Source of the DNA: Hyphomicrobium zavarzinii ATCC 27496
Lineage (GTDB): Bacteria; Pseudomonadota; Alphaproteobacteria; Rhizobiales; Hyphomicrobiaceae
Direction: 5' to 3'
Assembly (NCBI RefSeq): GCF_000383415.1
Contig: NZ_KB911256.1
Location: 723,348 to 787,347, forward strand
DNA length: 64,000 bases
Part shown: piece after piece, positions 9,161 to 18,353 of the stretch
How positions within the stretch are numbered: the first letter of the stretch is position 1
Layout of the letters: each line of letters begins with the position of its first letter
Position numbers and translations under genes: made by a program
The notes under the pieces: generated by a model
The model's input: only the letters and a program-made list of their open reading frames with translations
What the model was told of the DNA's origin: nothing
The model's database searches: none

Positions 9161-9868
9161 TCAGAAGAACCGCTCGTTCACGTAGACGACGTCGCCCGGC
9201 AGCACCGGAAAATCGTTCGGCGCATCGATCTGCTCGACGAACCCGTTGATGCGCCGCGTGATGCGGAAGCTGCGCGTGCTGGCGCGTTCGGAGTAGCCGC
9301 CCGCGACCGCAATCGCCGTCTCGACCGTCATGCCCGAGATGTAGGGATACTGCCCGCCGGTCTTCACCTCGCCGTAGATGAAGAACGGGCGGTTCTGCAG
9401 GATGTCGACGGTGACCTGCGGATCGCGCACGTATTCGACGGCGAGCCGCTGGCGGATGGCGTCTTCGAGATTGCGGGCGGTCCTTCCCCGCGCACGCACC
9501 TCTCCGATGAGCGGCACGGTGATCTGGCCTTCCTGATCCACGGTGTAGGCACGCGAAAGGTTGGGCTGTCCGTAAACGAACACGCGCAGCCGGTCGCCGG
9601 TATCGAGCAGGTAGGGACCCTCGCCGGGCGCCGCCATCGGCGCGCCATATCCGGCCGGATGCACGGCGGGCGGCCCCCAGGTCACCTGATCCGCGGCTTC
9701 GGCCGGCGGCGGCCCGTCGCCGAACACCACGGCGCTCCCCTGCCGCTCCATGTTCGTCAACGCCGCCGAGATGACGGTCTCGGGATCATGCGCACAGCCC
9801 GCCAGCGCGAGCGCGGCGGCGCACGAGAGAAATCGGATCCAAGCTGTAACGCCAGCGCCCATGATCAA
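9161..9868 (-). CDS. Wza-like polysaccharide export outer-membrane lipoprotein
   Basis: A 235-residue Poly_export/SLBB protein, shorter than E. coli Wza. A lipoprotein signal (hydrophobic stretch ending LALAGC) places Cys near residue 24 for lipidation. The export domain reads LDTGDRLRVFVYGQPNLSRAYTV and is followed by one SLBB-like segment (FFIYGEVKTGGQYPY). It should form the periplasmic and outer-membrane channel for the exopolysaccharide. It is the only such gene seen, so both clusters may depend on it. It is transcribed divergently from the Wzc-like gene; the 147-base gap should hold both promoters. Confidence 0.88.
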   Translation of the reverse strand: MIMGAGVTAWIRFLSCAAALALAGCAHDPETVISAALTNMERQGSAVVFGDGPPPAEAADQVTWGPPAVHPAGYGAPMAAPGEGPYLLDTGDRLRVFVYGQPNLSRAYTVDQEGQITVPLIGEVRARGRTARNLEDAIRQRLAVEYVRDPQVTVDILQNRPFFIYGEVKTGGQYPYISGMTVETAIAVAGGYSERASTRSFRITRRINGFVEQIDAPNDFPVLPGDVVYVNERFF

Positions 9869-10015
9869 CCGCTTTACGAAACTCTGTTGGCGGCCAGTGT
9901 TAAGGACCCGTGGTTAAGAAAATCTGAGGAGCTGACCTTTTTTGGGAAACTTAAGGAAATTCTAACGCGCGTCCCTGTATCCCTCGGAGCAACGCAAGAT
10001 GCGGACGAAAGCGAA

Positions 10016-12289
10016 ATGGCCTCGAATACCCCCCATCGTCCCGATGACATAGATCTCCGCTCGCTGTGGCAGACCGCCATTCGGAGCGTGCCCCGGCTTG
10101 CCTTGCTCGCCGTTGTCACGGCCGCTGCAACTTATGGCGTGCTCACGCTCATTGCTCCGCGTTACGTGTCGGAGACGCAACTCGCGATCGAGTCCAAGAG
10201 CACCAACAACCCCTTCGCCGACCCGACCCGCTCCGGCGCCAACGACAGCGTCAGCGTCCGCATGGACAAGGAGGCGATCAACACGCACGTCCGCGCGTTG
10301 ATGTCGACGGACCTCGGCGAGACCATCGTGCGCGACATGAAGCTTGCGGATCTTCCGGAGTTCAACAGCGCGCGCGGCTCGCCCGATATGCTGTCCGCTT
10401 TGCTGCGCCTTGTCGGCATCGGTGCCCCGCGTGCCTCCGAGAGCGATCAGGATCGCGCGCTTACCGCCTATTTCAACCGCCTCGAGGTCTACTCGCCGAA
10501 GGAAAGCCGCTTCATAGGCGTGCGCTTCTGGTCGAACAATCCGGAGCTGGCCGCCGCCGTCGCCAATCGCATCGCTGAGACCTATCGCGAGAACCTGGCG
10601 CGCCAGAGCATCAGCGAGACGGACGACGTCCAGAAGGCGCTTGAGCCCAAGATCGCCAAGCTTGCCGAGGAGGCAGCCGTCGCCGAGGCCGCGGTCGAGA
10701 AGTTCCGCGGCGAAGCCAACATCTTCAAGGGCGGTCAGCAGGCCACCGGCTTGAACGAGCAGCAGCTCGCGGAGCTTAACGCCGAGCTTTCGAAGGTGAA
10801 GGCCGCGCGCAGCGAGGCCGAGGCCCGCGCGAAGCAGGCGCGCGAGATGCAGGAGCTCGGCAGCGCGGAAACGCTGGCCGACGTGCAGAAGTCACCGCTG
10901 ATCCAGAACCTCGTACAGAGCCGCGTGCGTGTCGAGCGCCAGATCTCCGAGCTTTCGGCAACGCTGCTGCCGGGCCATCCGCGCATGCGCCAGCTCCAGG
11001 CCGATCTCAAGGGCCTGAAGACTCAGATCGCCGCCGAGGTAGCGAAAATCGTCGATGGCATGGGTAAGGAAGCCAAGGTCGCCGCTTTGCGCGAGGAGGC
11101 GATCCAGCGCAACGTCAGCGAGATCAAGACGCGCATCGTCACCGCCGGTCCCGAGGAAGCCAAGCTCAGAAGCCTGGAAGCCGACGCCAAGTCCAAACGC
11201 GCCGAGCTGGACCGCCTGCGCGCCCAGTACGAGGCCAACCGCGTGCGCGCGGACGACAGCCGCGCCGTACCGGTGGAAGCGCAGATCGTATCGAGCGCCC
11301 GCCCGTCCAGCATTCCGGTGTTCCCGAAGAAGGGATCGACGGCGCTTCTGGTCGGCGTGGCGACGCTGTTGATCGGCCTCGCGCTCGTCATCACCCGCGG
11401 TCTTCTGAGTGGCGCTCGCGTCCCGCAGCGTCGCGCGGCGAGCGCGCGCGATCGCAGAGAGCGCCCGCTGCCGAGGTTGCCGGACCCGCCGCATCAAGGG
11501 CCGCCCCCGTCCTCGCCGCCGACGCCGCCTCAGCCTCCGCGCCGGGTGCCGCCCGCGCCGCAGTCCGACATCCGCACGAGGCCGCTCGCGCCTGCACCCA
11601 CGCCCGCGCCGGCGATGGCGCAGGCTTCCGCGCCCGCAGCATCGGTCACCGCAGCCCCCGAGATGATCACGTCTGAAACCTTGGCAGATACGCTGGAGGC
11701 CATGCGCAAAGGCGGACTCTCTGGCGTGCGCACACTCCTCGTCGGTTCATCCGACGTCTTCTCGCTCGCAAGCGAGGCGGCGAGCCTCTGCCGCCGTTTG
11801 GCCGACAAAGGACTGACCGTGGTCATGGTCGACTGGAGCTTCGACGGCACCGGCATCGCCGAGCCGCTGGGCCAGCCCGCCTGGCCGGGGTTCAGCGAGC
11901 TGATGGACGGCAAGGCCCGCTTCGAGGATATCGTCCGCTCGCTGCATGAGACGGACGTGCACTTGATCCCCTCGGGACGCGGCTTGCCCGATGCCGAGAG
12001 AGACCCGCTCGACGGCAACACCATCAATTTTCTTCTCGACGCGCTGGATGACGTCTACGAGCACATCGTCGTCGTGAGCCGCACTGAAGCCGCACGTCCT
12101 CTCTTCGAGGCCATCCAGGGCCGCTTCGATTGCGGCGTGACGTTGGTCGAAGACGAGAAGCAGAGGGCGCGCGTCAGCGCGGAGGAGGGCACGTTCCTGG
12201 GCTTCGACGTGGAGGGCATTGCGCTCTTCACGATGGAGAAGGCCAAGGAGCTGCCACGCAAGAAGCAGAGGTTCGCACGCACGGGCTGA
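10016..12289 (+). CDS. Wzc/GumC-like polysaccharide co-polymerase with degenerate kinase-like domain (cluster A)
   Basis: A 757-residue PCP-2a-type inner-membrane protein that would control chain length and export with the Wza-like lipoprotein. The Wzz domain has TM1 about residues 29-48, a long periplasmic coiled coil (about 180-420, including LLPGHPRMRQLQADL) and TM2 about 443-463. A proline-rich linker (about 485-545) leads to a BY-kinase-like domain. Where Walker A should be, the sequence is VGSSDVFSLASEAAS (from Val576), with no GK[ST]. Walker A' is VVMVDW. The C-terminus lacks a tyrosine cluster and ends KKQRFARTG. Loss of kinase activity is inferred. ATG 10016 has only a weak ribosome site, but upstream codons overlap the opposite gene. 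Confidence 0.85.
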   Translation: MASNTPHRPDDIDLRSLWQTAIRSVPRLALLAVVTAAATYGVLTLIAPRYVSETQLAIESKSTNNPFADPTRSGANDSVSVRMDKEAINTHVRALMSTDLGETIVRDMKLADLPEFNSARGSPDMLSALLRLVGIGAPRASESDQDRALTAYFNRLEVYSPKESRFIGVRFWSNNPELAAAVANRIAETYRENLARQSISETDDVQKALEPKIAKLAEEAAVAEAAVEKFRGEANIFKGGQQATGLNEQQLAELNAELSKVKAARSEAEARAKQAREMQELGSAETLADVQKSPLIQNLVQSRVRVERQISELSATLLPGHPRMRQLQADLKGLKTQIAAEVAKIVDGMGKEAKVAALREEAIQRNVSEIKTRIVTAGPEEAKLRSLEADAKSKRAELDRLRAQYEANRVRADDSRAVPVEAQIVSSARPSSIPVFPKKGSTALLVGVATLLIGLALVITRGLLSGARVPQRRAASARDRRERPLPRLPDPPHQGPPPSSPPTPPQPPRRVPPAPQSDIRTRPLAPAPTPAPAMAQASAPAASVTAAPEMITSETLADTLEAMRKGGLSGVRTLLVGSSDVFSLASEAASLCRRLADKGLTVVMVDWSFDGTGIAEPLGQPAWPGFSELMDGKARFEDIVRSLHETDVHLIPSGRGLPDAERDPLDGNTINFLLDALDDVYEHIVVVSRTEAARPLFEAIQGRFDCGVTLVEDEKQRARVSAEEGTFLGFDVEGIALFTMEKAKELPRKKQRFARTG

Positions 12290-12379
12290 AGCGGGACCTG
12301 CGGCAACTGTTCGTTAACGCTACGCTGTAACAGCGGGTTTCAGATTTAACACGATCTGAACGAACTTCGCTTTAGCTCG

Positions 12380-13540
12380 ATGTTTCGGAAACCGCGACGC
12401 GAGCCGACGATGAGCCGTAAAACCACTGCTCTTATGCAGACTGCGCTTTCGGCGCTTCATTATTCGGGCCTGGGCGCGCTCCTGGCTCCGATGACGCGTG
12501 GCAAGGGCGTGATCTTCACGCTGCACAACGTTCGCCCCGAGCCGCCGGAAGCCTTCGAGCCGAACCGCATTCTGAAGGTCACGCCCGCTTTCCTCGAAAC
12601 CGCGATCGAGACGGTGGAGAAGGCGGGCTATGACATCGTCTCGCTCGACGAGGCGGCCCGGCGCATGAAGTCGGACGAGCCCGAGCGGCCTTTCGCCTGT
12701 TTCACGTTCGACGACGGCTACCGCGACAATCGCGATTTCGCCTATCCGATCTTCAAGGCGCGCAATCTTCCCTTCGCCATCTACGTGCCGACCGCCTATG
12801 CAGACGGCGAGGGTGACCTGTGGTGGTTCGTGCTGGAGACGGCTATCCGCAACACCGACCGGATCGAGGTCGTTCTCGATGGCGCCCTGCGCGTCTTCGA
12901 TGCCGGCACGCCGGAAGCGAAGGATCGCACGTTCTACGAGATCTACTGGCCGCTTAGAAATCGCCCTGAAAGCGAACTGCGCGCCACGGTGCGCAAGATC
13001 GCCGAGGCCGCGGGCTACGACCCGGCCACGCTCTGCCGCGATCTCATCATGGATTGGGACGAGCTGCGGGCGCTCTGTGCCGATCCGCTGGTAACGATCG
13101 GCGCGCACACCCGGCGCCACTTCGCCATTGCCAAGCTGCCGGAGGACGAGGCACGCGCCGAGATCGCCGAGAGCGTAGCGCGCATCGAGCGCGAGCTGGG
13201 CCGTCCCTGCCGCCATTTCAGCTTTCCCTACGGCGATGCCGGCAGTGCAGGAGCGCGCGATTTCGAGATCGTTCGTTCCCTCGGTCTCGAAACCGCGGTG
13301 ACGACCCATAAGGATGTGCTGCGCACCCGCCATTCGGCGGTGATGACGGGGCTGCCCCGGGTGTCGCTCAACGGCGACTTTCAGGAGGCGCGCTACGTGC
13401 GCGCGATGATCACGGGCGTTCCGTTCCTGCTGTTCGATGGGGCGAGGGCCGTTCTCCGGCGCATCAAAGCCGCGCGTGGAGCGCGCGGAGCCGCCGATCT
13501 TGCCCCCGCCGCTACGCGTCCGGGCGCTGCATCCATTTGA
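12380..13540 (+). CDS. NodB-family polysaccharide deacetylase
   Basis: A 386-residue carbohydrate esterase 4 family protein predicted to remove acetyl groups from N- or O-acetylated sugars. Motif 1 is TFDDGY (catalytic base and metal Asp), motif 2 is AHTRRH (two metal histidines) and motif 3 is FSFPYG. No clear signal peptide is seen: the N-terminus is basic and then moderately hydrophobic, so it may act in the cytoplasm on precursors or be anchored. An alternative ATG lies at 12410 (MSRKTT). It follows the Wzc-like gene by 90 bases and closes cluster A. Its 3' end overlaps the opposite DUF2842 gene by 29 bases. Confidence 0.85.
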   Translation: MFRKPRREPTMSRKTTALMQTALSALHYSGLGALLAPMTRGKGVIFTLHNVRPEPPEAFEPNRILKVTPAFLETAIETVEKAGYDIVSLDEAARRMKSDEPERPFACFTFDDGYRDNRDFAYPIFKARNLPFAIYVPTAYADGEGDLWWFVLETAIRNTDRIEVVLDGALRVFDAGTPEAKDRTFYEIYWPLRNRPESELRATVRKIAEAAGYDPATLCRDLIMDWDELRALCADPLVTIGAHTRRHFAIAKLPEDEARAEIAESVARIERELGRPCRHFSFPYGDAGSAGARDFEIVRSLGLETAVTTHKDVLRTRHSAVMTGLPRVSLNGDFQEARYVRAMITGVPFLLFDGARAVLRRIKAARGARGAADLAPAATRPGAASI

Positions 13541-13718
13541 CCAGCCACATGGCGGGCGGCAGCCAGAGCAGCCCGGCCACCGGATAGTAGATCAGCTCCA
13601 CCACCTTGCTGGCGCTCACCTGCAGGATGATCGCTGCCATCATCGCCATGAGCGCATAGAAGGCCAGGAAGACGACGAGCGCGATGGCGCCGACCAGCTT
13701 TCGCGTACGTAGGGTCAT
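13512..13718 (-). CDS. DUF2842 family small membrane protein
   Basis: A 68-residue protein with two predicted transmembrane helices (about 8-31 and 41-60) and a charged C-terminus ending KWMQRPDA. Size, topology and the position next to ctaA match the alphaproteobacterial DUF2842 family. Function is unknown; the recurrent ctaA neighbourhood suggests a membrane or cytochrome-oxidase-related role. It faces the deacetylase gene and is divergent from ctaA, 139 bases away. Confidence 0.75.
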   Translation of the reverse strand: MTLRTRKLVGAIALVVFLAFYALMAMMAAIILQVSASKVVELIYYPVAGLLWLPPAMWLVKWMQRPDA

Positions 13719-13857
13719 GAAGCCCCTGTTTTTCTTCGATCTCTACGGGTCCCATAACGTAAAGACCTGGCGCGGCATAGAGCGCCCGATCATCGCATTG
13801 ATCGGCAGGCGGGTTCGCCCTATCACACATGCGGCGAAACTCTAGGAAATACAGAGC

Positions 13858-14928
13858 ATGGCTGCGACCGGTACGGCGAACGGGAAGTCTTTGCGGGCAG
13901 CACACGCGGCCCCCTGGGATCGCGCGGTGCGCTATTGGCTTTACGCCGTCGCCGGCCTCGTGCTGGCGATGATTACCGTGGGCGGCGCGACGCGCCTCAC
14001 GGATTCCGGTCTTTCCATCACCGAGTGGCAGCCCATCCTCGGCGCCATCCCGCCGCTGACCGATGCTCACTGGCAGGAAGCCTTCACCAAGTACAAGGAG
14101 ATCCCCGAGTACCACCTTGTCAACAAGGGCATGTCGCTCGATGCCTTCAAGGCGATCTACTGGTGGGAGTGGAGCCATCGCTTCCTGGGCCGCATCATCG
14201 GCCTCGCATTCGCGCTTCCCCTTGCGGTCTTCTGGTATCTCGGCGCGCTGCGCCCCGGCTACCTGCCGAAGTTCGCAGGCGTCCTCGCCCTCGGCGGGCT
14301 GCAAGGCGTCATTGGCTGGTACATGGTGAAGTCCGGCCTCGTCGATCGCGTGGACGTGAGCCAGTATCGCCTGGCCCTGCACCTCACGGTGGCCTTCCTC
14401 ATTCTCGCGCTCGTCGTCTGGCTCGCCCTCGAGCACGCCGTGCCGCATGAAGCGCGCGCCTCCTCGCGCGTCACGGCCACATCGCTGCCGGCGGTGATCG
14501 TGGGCTTCATTTTCCTGCAAGTCGTGCTCGGCGCCTTCGTGGCCAGCCTCAAGGGCGGCCTCGTCTACAACACGTGGCCCACCATGAACGGCGCGTTCAT
14601 CCCCTACGACCTGATGACGCTAGAGCCCTGGTATCACAATCCGTTCGAGAACCCGGTGACGGCCCAGTTCAACCATCGCCTCGTGGCCTATGCCGTGGTG
14701 CTGCTCGTGGCGTTCGAGGCTTGGCGCCGCTTTGCGTCTCGCGCAGCCGGGGAGGTGCGCGTCTCCGCCGCTCTGCTGACGGCAGGCGTGCTCGGTCAGG
14801 CGGCGCTCGGAATCTGGACGCTTCTGGAAGCGGTGCCGCTGGGCCTCGGCATCGCCCATCAGACCTGTGCGGCCATCTTGCTCGTCATTGCTGTGCGGCA
14901 CCTGCACGTCGTCTCGCGGGGAGCCTGA
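13858..14928 (+). CDS. ctaA: Heme A synthase (COX15/CtaA)
   Basis: This 356-residue integral membrane monooxygenase converts heme O to heme A for cytochrome c oxidase. Eight helices are predicted. Family motifs include GGATRLTDSGLSITEW after the first helix, WWEWSHRFLGR with a heme-ligand histidine, YNTWPTMNGAFIP, QFNHRLVAY and GIAHQTCAAIL. Length matches type-2 (alphaproteobacterial and mitochondrial) CtaA. ATG 13858 leaves a short polar N-terminus. It implies an aa3-type terminal oxidase encoded elsewhere. Confidence 0.95.
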   Translation: MAATGTANGKSLRAAHAAPWDRAVRYWLYAVAGLVLAMITVGGATRLTDSGLSITEWQPILGAIPPLTDAHWQEAFTKYKEIPEYHLVNKGMSLDAFKAIYWWEWSHRFLGRIIGLAFALPLAVFWYLGALRPGYLPKFAGVLALGGLQGVIGWYMVKSGLVDRVDVSQYRLALHLTVAFLILALVVWLALEHAVPHEARASSRVTATSLPAVIVGFIFLQVVLGAFVASLKGGLVYNTWPTMNGAFIPYDLMTLEPWYHNPFENPVTAQFNHRLVAYAVVLLVAFEAWRRFASRAAGEVRVSAALLTAGVLGQAALGIWTLLEAVPLGLGIAHQTCAAILLVIAVRHLHVVSRGA

Positions 14929-14957
14929 CGCGAGGCGCGCTCAGCGACGAGGACCGG

Positions 14958-15089
14958 TCAAGGCAACCGTTTGCGGGTCTTTTCGTCGTACCCATCCTTC
15001 GGGTTGGCTTTGCCGAAATGGGCATCCGACGCGAGCACCGCGATTGCGAATGCGCCGCCGACGAGCACGATGAGAAATAGCAAGATCAT
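14958..15089 (-). CDS. 43-aa single-span membrane protein
   Basis: The product begins MILLFLIVLVGGAFAIAVLA and continues with a polar tail containing HFGKANPKDGYDEKTRKRLP. It would be a one-helix protein with a charged C-terminus. A consensus AGGAGG seven bases before the ATG makes translation very likely. The gene lies between ctaA (convergent) and argC (same strand, upstream). No family is recognised with certainty; a small membrane-complex subunit or stress miniprotein is possible. Confidence 0.65.
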   Translation of the reverse strand: MILLFLIVLVGGAFAIAVLASDAHFGKANPKDGYDEKTRKRLP

Positions 15090-15169
15090 GGCCAGACCTC
15101 CTGCGGGAGATGCCGGACGCTACGTCGTTCGCCGAGAGTGCGCTGTTACGCAGGTGACAGCAGGCGTGC

Positions 15170-16108
15170 TCAAACTCCGAGCATCAGCCGGATGTTCTGC
15201 ACGGCCGCGCCGGCCGCACCCTTGCCGAGGTTGTCCAGCCGCGCCACCAGCAGCGCATGCCCGTGCCGCTCGTGCGCGAACACGTAGAGCTCCAGCTTGT
15301 CGGTGCTGTTGAGACCGAGCGCGTGAAGACGCCCGCCGAGCTTCGCGATCTCCTCGTGAGGCACTACCCGCACCAGCTCCGACCCCCGATAGTGCGCGGC
15401 GAGGACCTTTTCGAGATCGCGTGCCGAGGGCTTGCCCGGCAGCGTGTCGAGGTGGAGAGGCACGCTCACCAGCATGCCCTGGCGGAAGTTCCCGACCGAG
15501 GGCACGAACACCGGAAGCCGGGTCAGCCGGGAATAGCGTGTCAGCTCCGGCAGATGCTTGTGCTCGAGTCCGAGGGCGTAAAGCTCGAAGGCCGGCGCGG
15601 TCTTGGCGACCTCGTAGGATTCGATCATCGATTTGCCGCCGCCCGAATAGCCCGAGACGGCGTTCACCGTCACAGGGTGATCGGAAGGGAGGATGTCGGC
15701 ATCGACGAGCGGGCGAAGCAGCGCGATGGCGCCCGTGGGATAGCACCCCGGGTTGGCCACATGGCGCGCTTTGCGAATGGCATCCGACTGCGCGCGGTCG
15801 AGCTCGGGAAATCCGTAGACCCATCCCTCGGCCACGCGATGCGCCGTGGACGCGTCCACGATGCGGGGTGCCTTGTCGCCGAGCGAGTCCGCCAGCGTGA
15901 CCGCCTCGATCGCCGCGGCGTCGGGCAGGCACAACACCACGAGATCGGCATCGGCCATCATCGCCTTGCGCGCGTCCGCGTCCTTGCGCTTGTCGTCGGC
16001 AATGCTGATGACCTCGACGGCTGGCAGCGCTGCCAGCCGCTCGCGGATCTCGAGGCCGGTGGTGCCGGCCTCGCCGTCGATGAAAATCCGAGGTTTGGAG
16101 TGGCTCAT
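15170..16108 (-). CDS. argC: N-acetyl-gamma-glutamyl-phosphate reductase, type 2
   Basis: This NADPH-dependent enzyme reduces N-acetylglutamyl phosphate to the semialdehyde in arginine synthesis. The 312-residue length and N-terminus (IFIDGEAGTTGLEIRERL) mark the short type-2 family. Catalytic Cys is in NPGCYPTGAI. ATG 16108 is chosen because its A and T overlap the upstream TGA as ATGA, a standard coupling arrangement; a longer in-frame version would run back into the TerC gene. Confidence 0.94.
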   Translation of the reverse strand: MSHSKPRIFIDGEAGTTGLEIRERLAALPAVEVISIADDKRKDADARKAMMADADLVVLCLPDAAAIEAVTLADSLGDKAPRIVDASTAHRVAEGWVYGFPELDRAQSDAIRKARHVANPGCYPTGAIALLRPLVDADILPSDHPVTVNAVSGYSGGGKSMIESYEVAKTAPAFELYALGLEHKHLPELTRYSRLTRLPVFVPSVGNFRQGMLVSVPLHLDTLPGKPSARDLEKVLAAHYRGSELVRVVPHEEIAKLGGRLHALGLNSTDKLELYVFAHERHGHALLVARLDNLGKGAAGAAVQNIRLMLGV

Positions 16109-16830
16109 CCGCCGGCACCCGGTCCCAGGCCGAGCCTGTGAAGCACCGCCTGCCACAGGGTCTCGGAGCAGCCGATGTTGTAGGCCGCGCACGTGATCTT
16201 ATGGCTGTCGGTGTAGATCATGTCGAGCGCAACCCACACGATGATGAGGAGGCCGATCCACGCGATCCACGGATAGGAGGCGAGCAGCTTGGCGATGTAC
16301 GTCGAGGCGACCGCCATCAGAATGATCGCGAGACCGAGGCCGATCACGAGCAGGATCAGCGGCTCTTCCGCGCCCTGCGCCACGCCCGCGACCGCGAGCA
16401 CGTTGTCGAGCGACATCGAGACGTCGGCGAGAATGATCGTCCAGAGCGCGCTCCAGAAGCCCACTTCGTTCGGAGGCGTTCCGGTGGAGGCAACCTTGGC
16501 TTCCACGTCGTCGATCGAGTGCATGCTTCCATCGACGAGCTGGCGGTACATCTTCCAGGCCACGAAGAGCAGCAGCAGGCCGCCCGCGAGCGTGAGGCCG
16601 ATGATTTGAAGAAGCTGGACAGCAACGCCAGAGAACAGCACGCGCAGGATCACCGCGCCTGCAATGCCCCAGAAGATGACTTTGGCTCTGAGATTTGGAG
16701 CCACGCGCGACGCTGCCATGCCGACGACGATGGCGTTGTCGCCCGCCAGCGTTAAGTCGATCATGATGATATTGAACAACGCGAGCGCGTGTTCTTGAAA
16801 CCACTCGATCACCGTGTGCTCCCCGGCCAA
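16105..16830 (-). CDS. TerC/YjbE-family integral membrane protein
   Basis: A 241-residue member of the TerC superfamily closest to the YjbE branch, with six or seven predicted helices. Acidic residues within helices (IDLTLAGDNAIVVG near the start and ADVSMSLDNVLAVAG in the middle) are the family's putative metal-coordinating motifs. TerC relatives export manganese or support metalation of secreted proteins; the substrate here is not known. It overlaps argC by four bases (ATGA), so the two are translationally coupled. Confidence 0.85.
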   Translation of the reverse strand: MAGEHTVIEWFQEHALALFNIIMIDLTLAGDNAIVVGMAASRVAPNLRAKVIFWGIAGAVILRVLFSGVAVQLLQIIGLTLAGGLLLLFVAWKMYRQLVDGSMHSIDDVEAKVASTGTPPNEVGFWSALWTIILADVSMSLDNVLAVAGVAQGAEEPLILLVIGLGLAIILMAVASTYIAKLLASYPWIAWIGLLIIVWVALDMIYTDSHKITCAAYNIGCSETLWQAVLHRLGLGPGAGG

Positions 16831-16896
16831 GTCTCTCCTGAACAGAGTGGCATTAGGTGAGACGTCTGCCTTTAGTCAAGGTGGCCTGAAAGTAAA

Positions 16897-16923
16897 ACAG
16901 CCCGCCTTTGGAAGGCGGGCTGT
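16897..16923 (-). terminator. Rho-independent terminator after rpsI
   Basis: Stem ACAGCCCGCCTT/AAGGCGGGCTGT with a three-base loop is followed, on the minus strand, by TTTACTTTC. It lies 30 bases past the rpsI stop and separates the ribosomal operon from the TerC-argC unit. Confidence 0.8.
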
Positions 16924-16952
16924 CATTATAATACGTAAGTAGGTGAGGCGAA

Positions 16953-17432
16953 TTAGCGCTTCGAGAACTGGAAGCTGCGGCGAGCTTTGACGCGGCCGTA
17001 CTTCTTGCGCTCCACGGTGCGGCTGTCGCGGGTGAGGAAGCCACCCTTCTTGAGCACGCCGCGCAGCTCCGGCTCGTAATAGGTGAGCGCCTTGGAGATG
17101 CCGTGGCGGACGGCGCCGGCCTGGCCCGAAAGCCCGCCACCGGCAACGGTCACGATGATGTCGAACTGCGTGGCGCGGTTGGCAGCCGCGAGCGGCTGCT
17201 GCAGCAGCATTTGCAGCACGGGGCGTGCGAAATACTGCTTGAAGTCCTTCTTGTTGACCGTGATCTGACCACGGCCCGGCTTGATCCAGACGCGGGCGAC
17301 GGCGTCCTTGCGCTTGCCGGTGGCATAGGCGCGGCCGAACGCATCGAGCTTCTGGACGTGGACGGGCGCTTCGGCAGCGACAGCACCCTTGAGGGCGCCG
17401 AGATCGTCCAGGGACTTGGTTTCCTGTACCAT
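16953..17432 (-). CDS. rpsI: 30S ribosomal protein S9
   Basis: A small-subunit protein whose C-terminal tail reaches the P-site tRNA. The core reads [21 protein letters not shown] and the tail ends [17 protein letters not shown], matching the S9 signature and the terminal K/R-rich extension. At 159 residues it has a 30-residue N-terminal extension, usual in alphaproteobacteria. It follows rplM by five bases in the conserved L13-S9 operon. Confidence 0.97.
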   Translation of the reverse strand: MVQETKSLDDLGALKGAVAAEAPVHVQKLDAFGRAYATGKRKDAVARVWIKPGRGQITVNKKDFKQYFARPVLQMLLQQPLAAANRATQFDIIVTVAGGGLSGQAGAVRHGISKALTYYEPELRGVLKKGGFLTRDSRTVERKKYGRVKARRSFQFSKR

Positions 17433-17437
17433 GGCTA

Positions 17438-17899
17438 TTAGGCCCTCGAGTTCTTGCGATTGAGCTTCGCGATGTCGAGCGTGGTCGGCGTCTGCGCCGC
17501 GTGCGGATGCTCCGCGCCCTTGTAGATCTTCAGGTTTCTCATGAGCTTGCGCTGCAGCGGGCCGCGGCGAAGCATGCGCTCGACGGCGAGCTCGATCACG
17601 CGCTCGGGGAAGCGGCCTTCGAGGATGCGCTTCGGCGTCGTGGTCTTGATGCCGCCCGGATAGCCGGTGTGGCGGTAGTAGACCTTGTCTTCACGCTTCT
17701 TGCCGGTAAAGACGGCCTTCTCCGCGTTGACGACGATGACGTTGTCGCCGCAGTCGACGTGCGGCGTGTAGATGGCCTTATGCTTGCCTTTGAGGCGAAC
17801 GGCGATGAGGGTGGCCAGACGGCCGACGACGAGACCGTCGGCGTCGATGACGACCCACTTCTTGTCGACCTCATCCGGCTTGGCGACGTATGTCTTCAT
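17438..17899 (-). CDS. rplM: 50S ribosomal protein L13
   Basis: An early assembly protein of the large subunit, 153 residues, close to the family norm. It opens [30 protein letters not shown] and contains [11 protein letters not shown] and the [21 protein letters not shown] signature region. It is the first gene of the rplM-rpsI operon, with a likely promoter 110-145 bases upstream. In E. coli L13 represses its own operon; no such site could be identified here by eye. Confidence 0.97.
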   Translation of the reverse strand: MKTYVAKPDEVDKKWVVIDADGLVVGRLATLIAVRLKGKHKAIYTPHVDCGDNVIVVNAEKAVFTGKKREDKVYYRHTGYPGGIKTTTPKRILEGRFPERVIELAVERMLRRGPLQRKLMRNLKIYKGAEHPHAAQTPTTLDIAKLNRKNSRA

Positions 17900-18016
17900 G
17901 GCGGGAAGCGCTCCTGCCCAATAGGGGGTTATCGGCGTGATGGAAAGTCTCGCCGTTGCGAAGCGCGCTATGTACGCGAGAGATCGAATCGCGTCAATTA
18001 TCCTTGGAAATAATAA

Positions 18017-18044
18017 AATATAGCAAAATCAATAATATAAGCAA
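18017..18044 (-). promoter_or_regulatory. Putative sigma-70 promoter of rplM-rpsI in an AT-rich island
   Basis: On the minus strand TTGCTT (18044-18039) and TATATT (18022-18017) are 16 bases apart, inside an AT-rich patch (about 18000-18080). This predicts a leader of about 110 bases before rplM. The whole gap 17900-18353 (454 bases) shows no other feature I can support. Its right part should also carry the promoter of the divergent exported protein. Confidence 0.45.
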
Positions 18045-18353
18045 TAAGGTAATATAAAACCACATTAGAGGTAATGAAATACCGCATTTCAGGCGCCGGA
18101 TCGGGCGGGGCGGCCCCGTTAACCCTCCTTGCCGCCACAGAATGGCGGGTGTAGCCCAGGGGTCGCGACGCGCCTCGAGTGCATGGAAGCCGCCAGGCCC
18201 CAATGCGCAAGCGGAACATCGAGCCCCGACGGCGGTTCTGAGAGCCGGAGTGTTCTTAGATCCGTCTCAGTTGTGAGCTTTGGTCCGCTCCCGAGCGACG
18301 CGCTGGGGAAGCAAACGATCGCGATGTGGTTAGGGAATGGGAGATTACGCTTC

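Noticed and set aside
11465-11640. Possible compensated frameshift in the Pro-rich linker of the Wzc-like protein
   Set aside because: Another frame also reads as an Ala-rich linker, but the chosen frame stays open with G or C at third positions and rejoins a good domain, so no error is needed.
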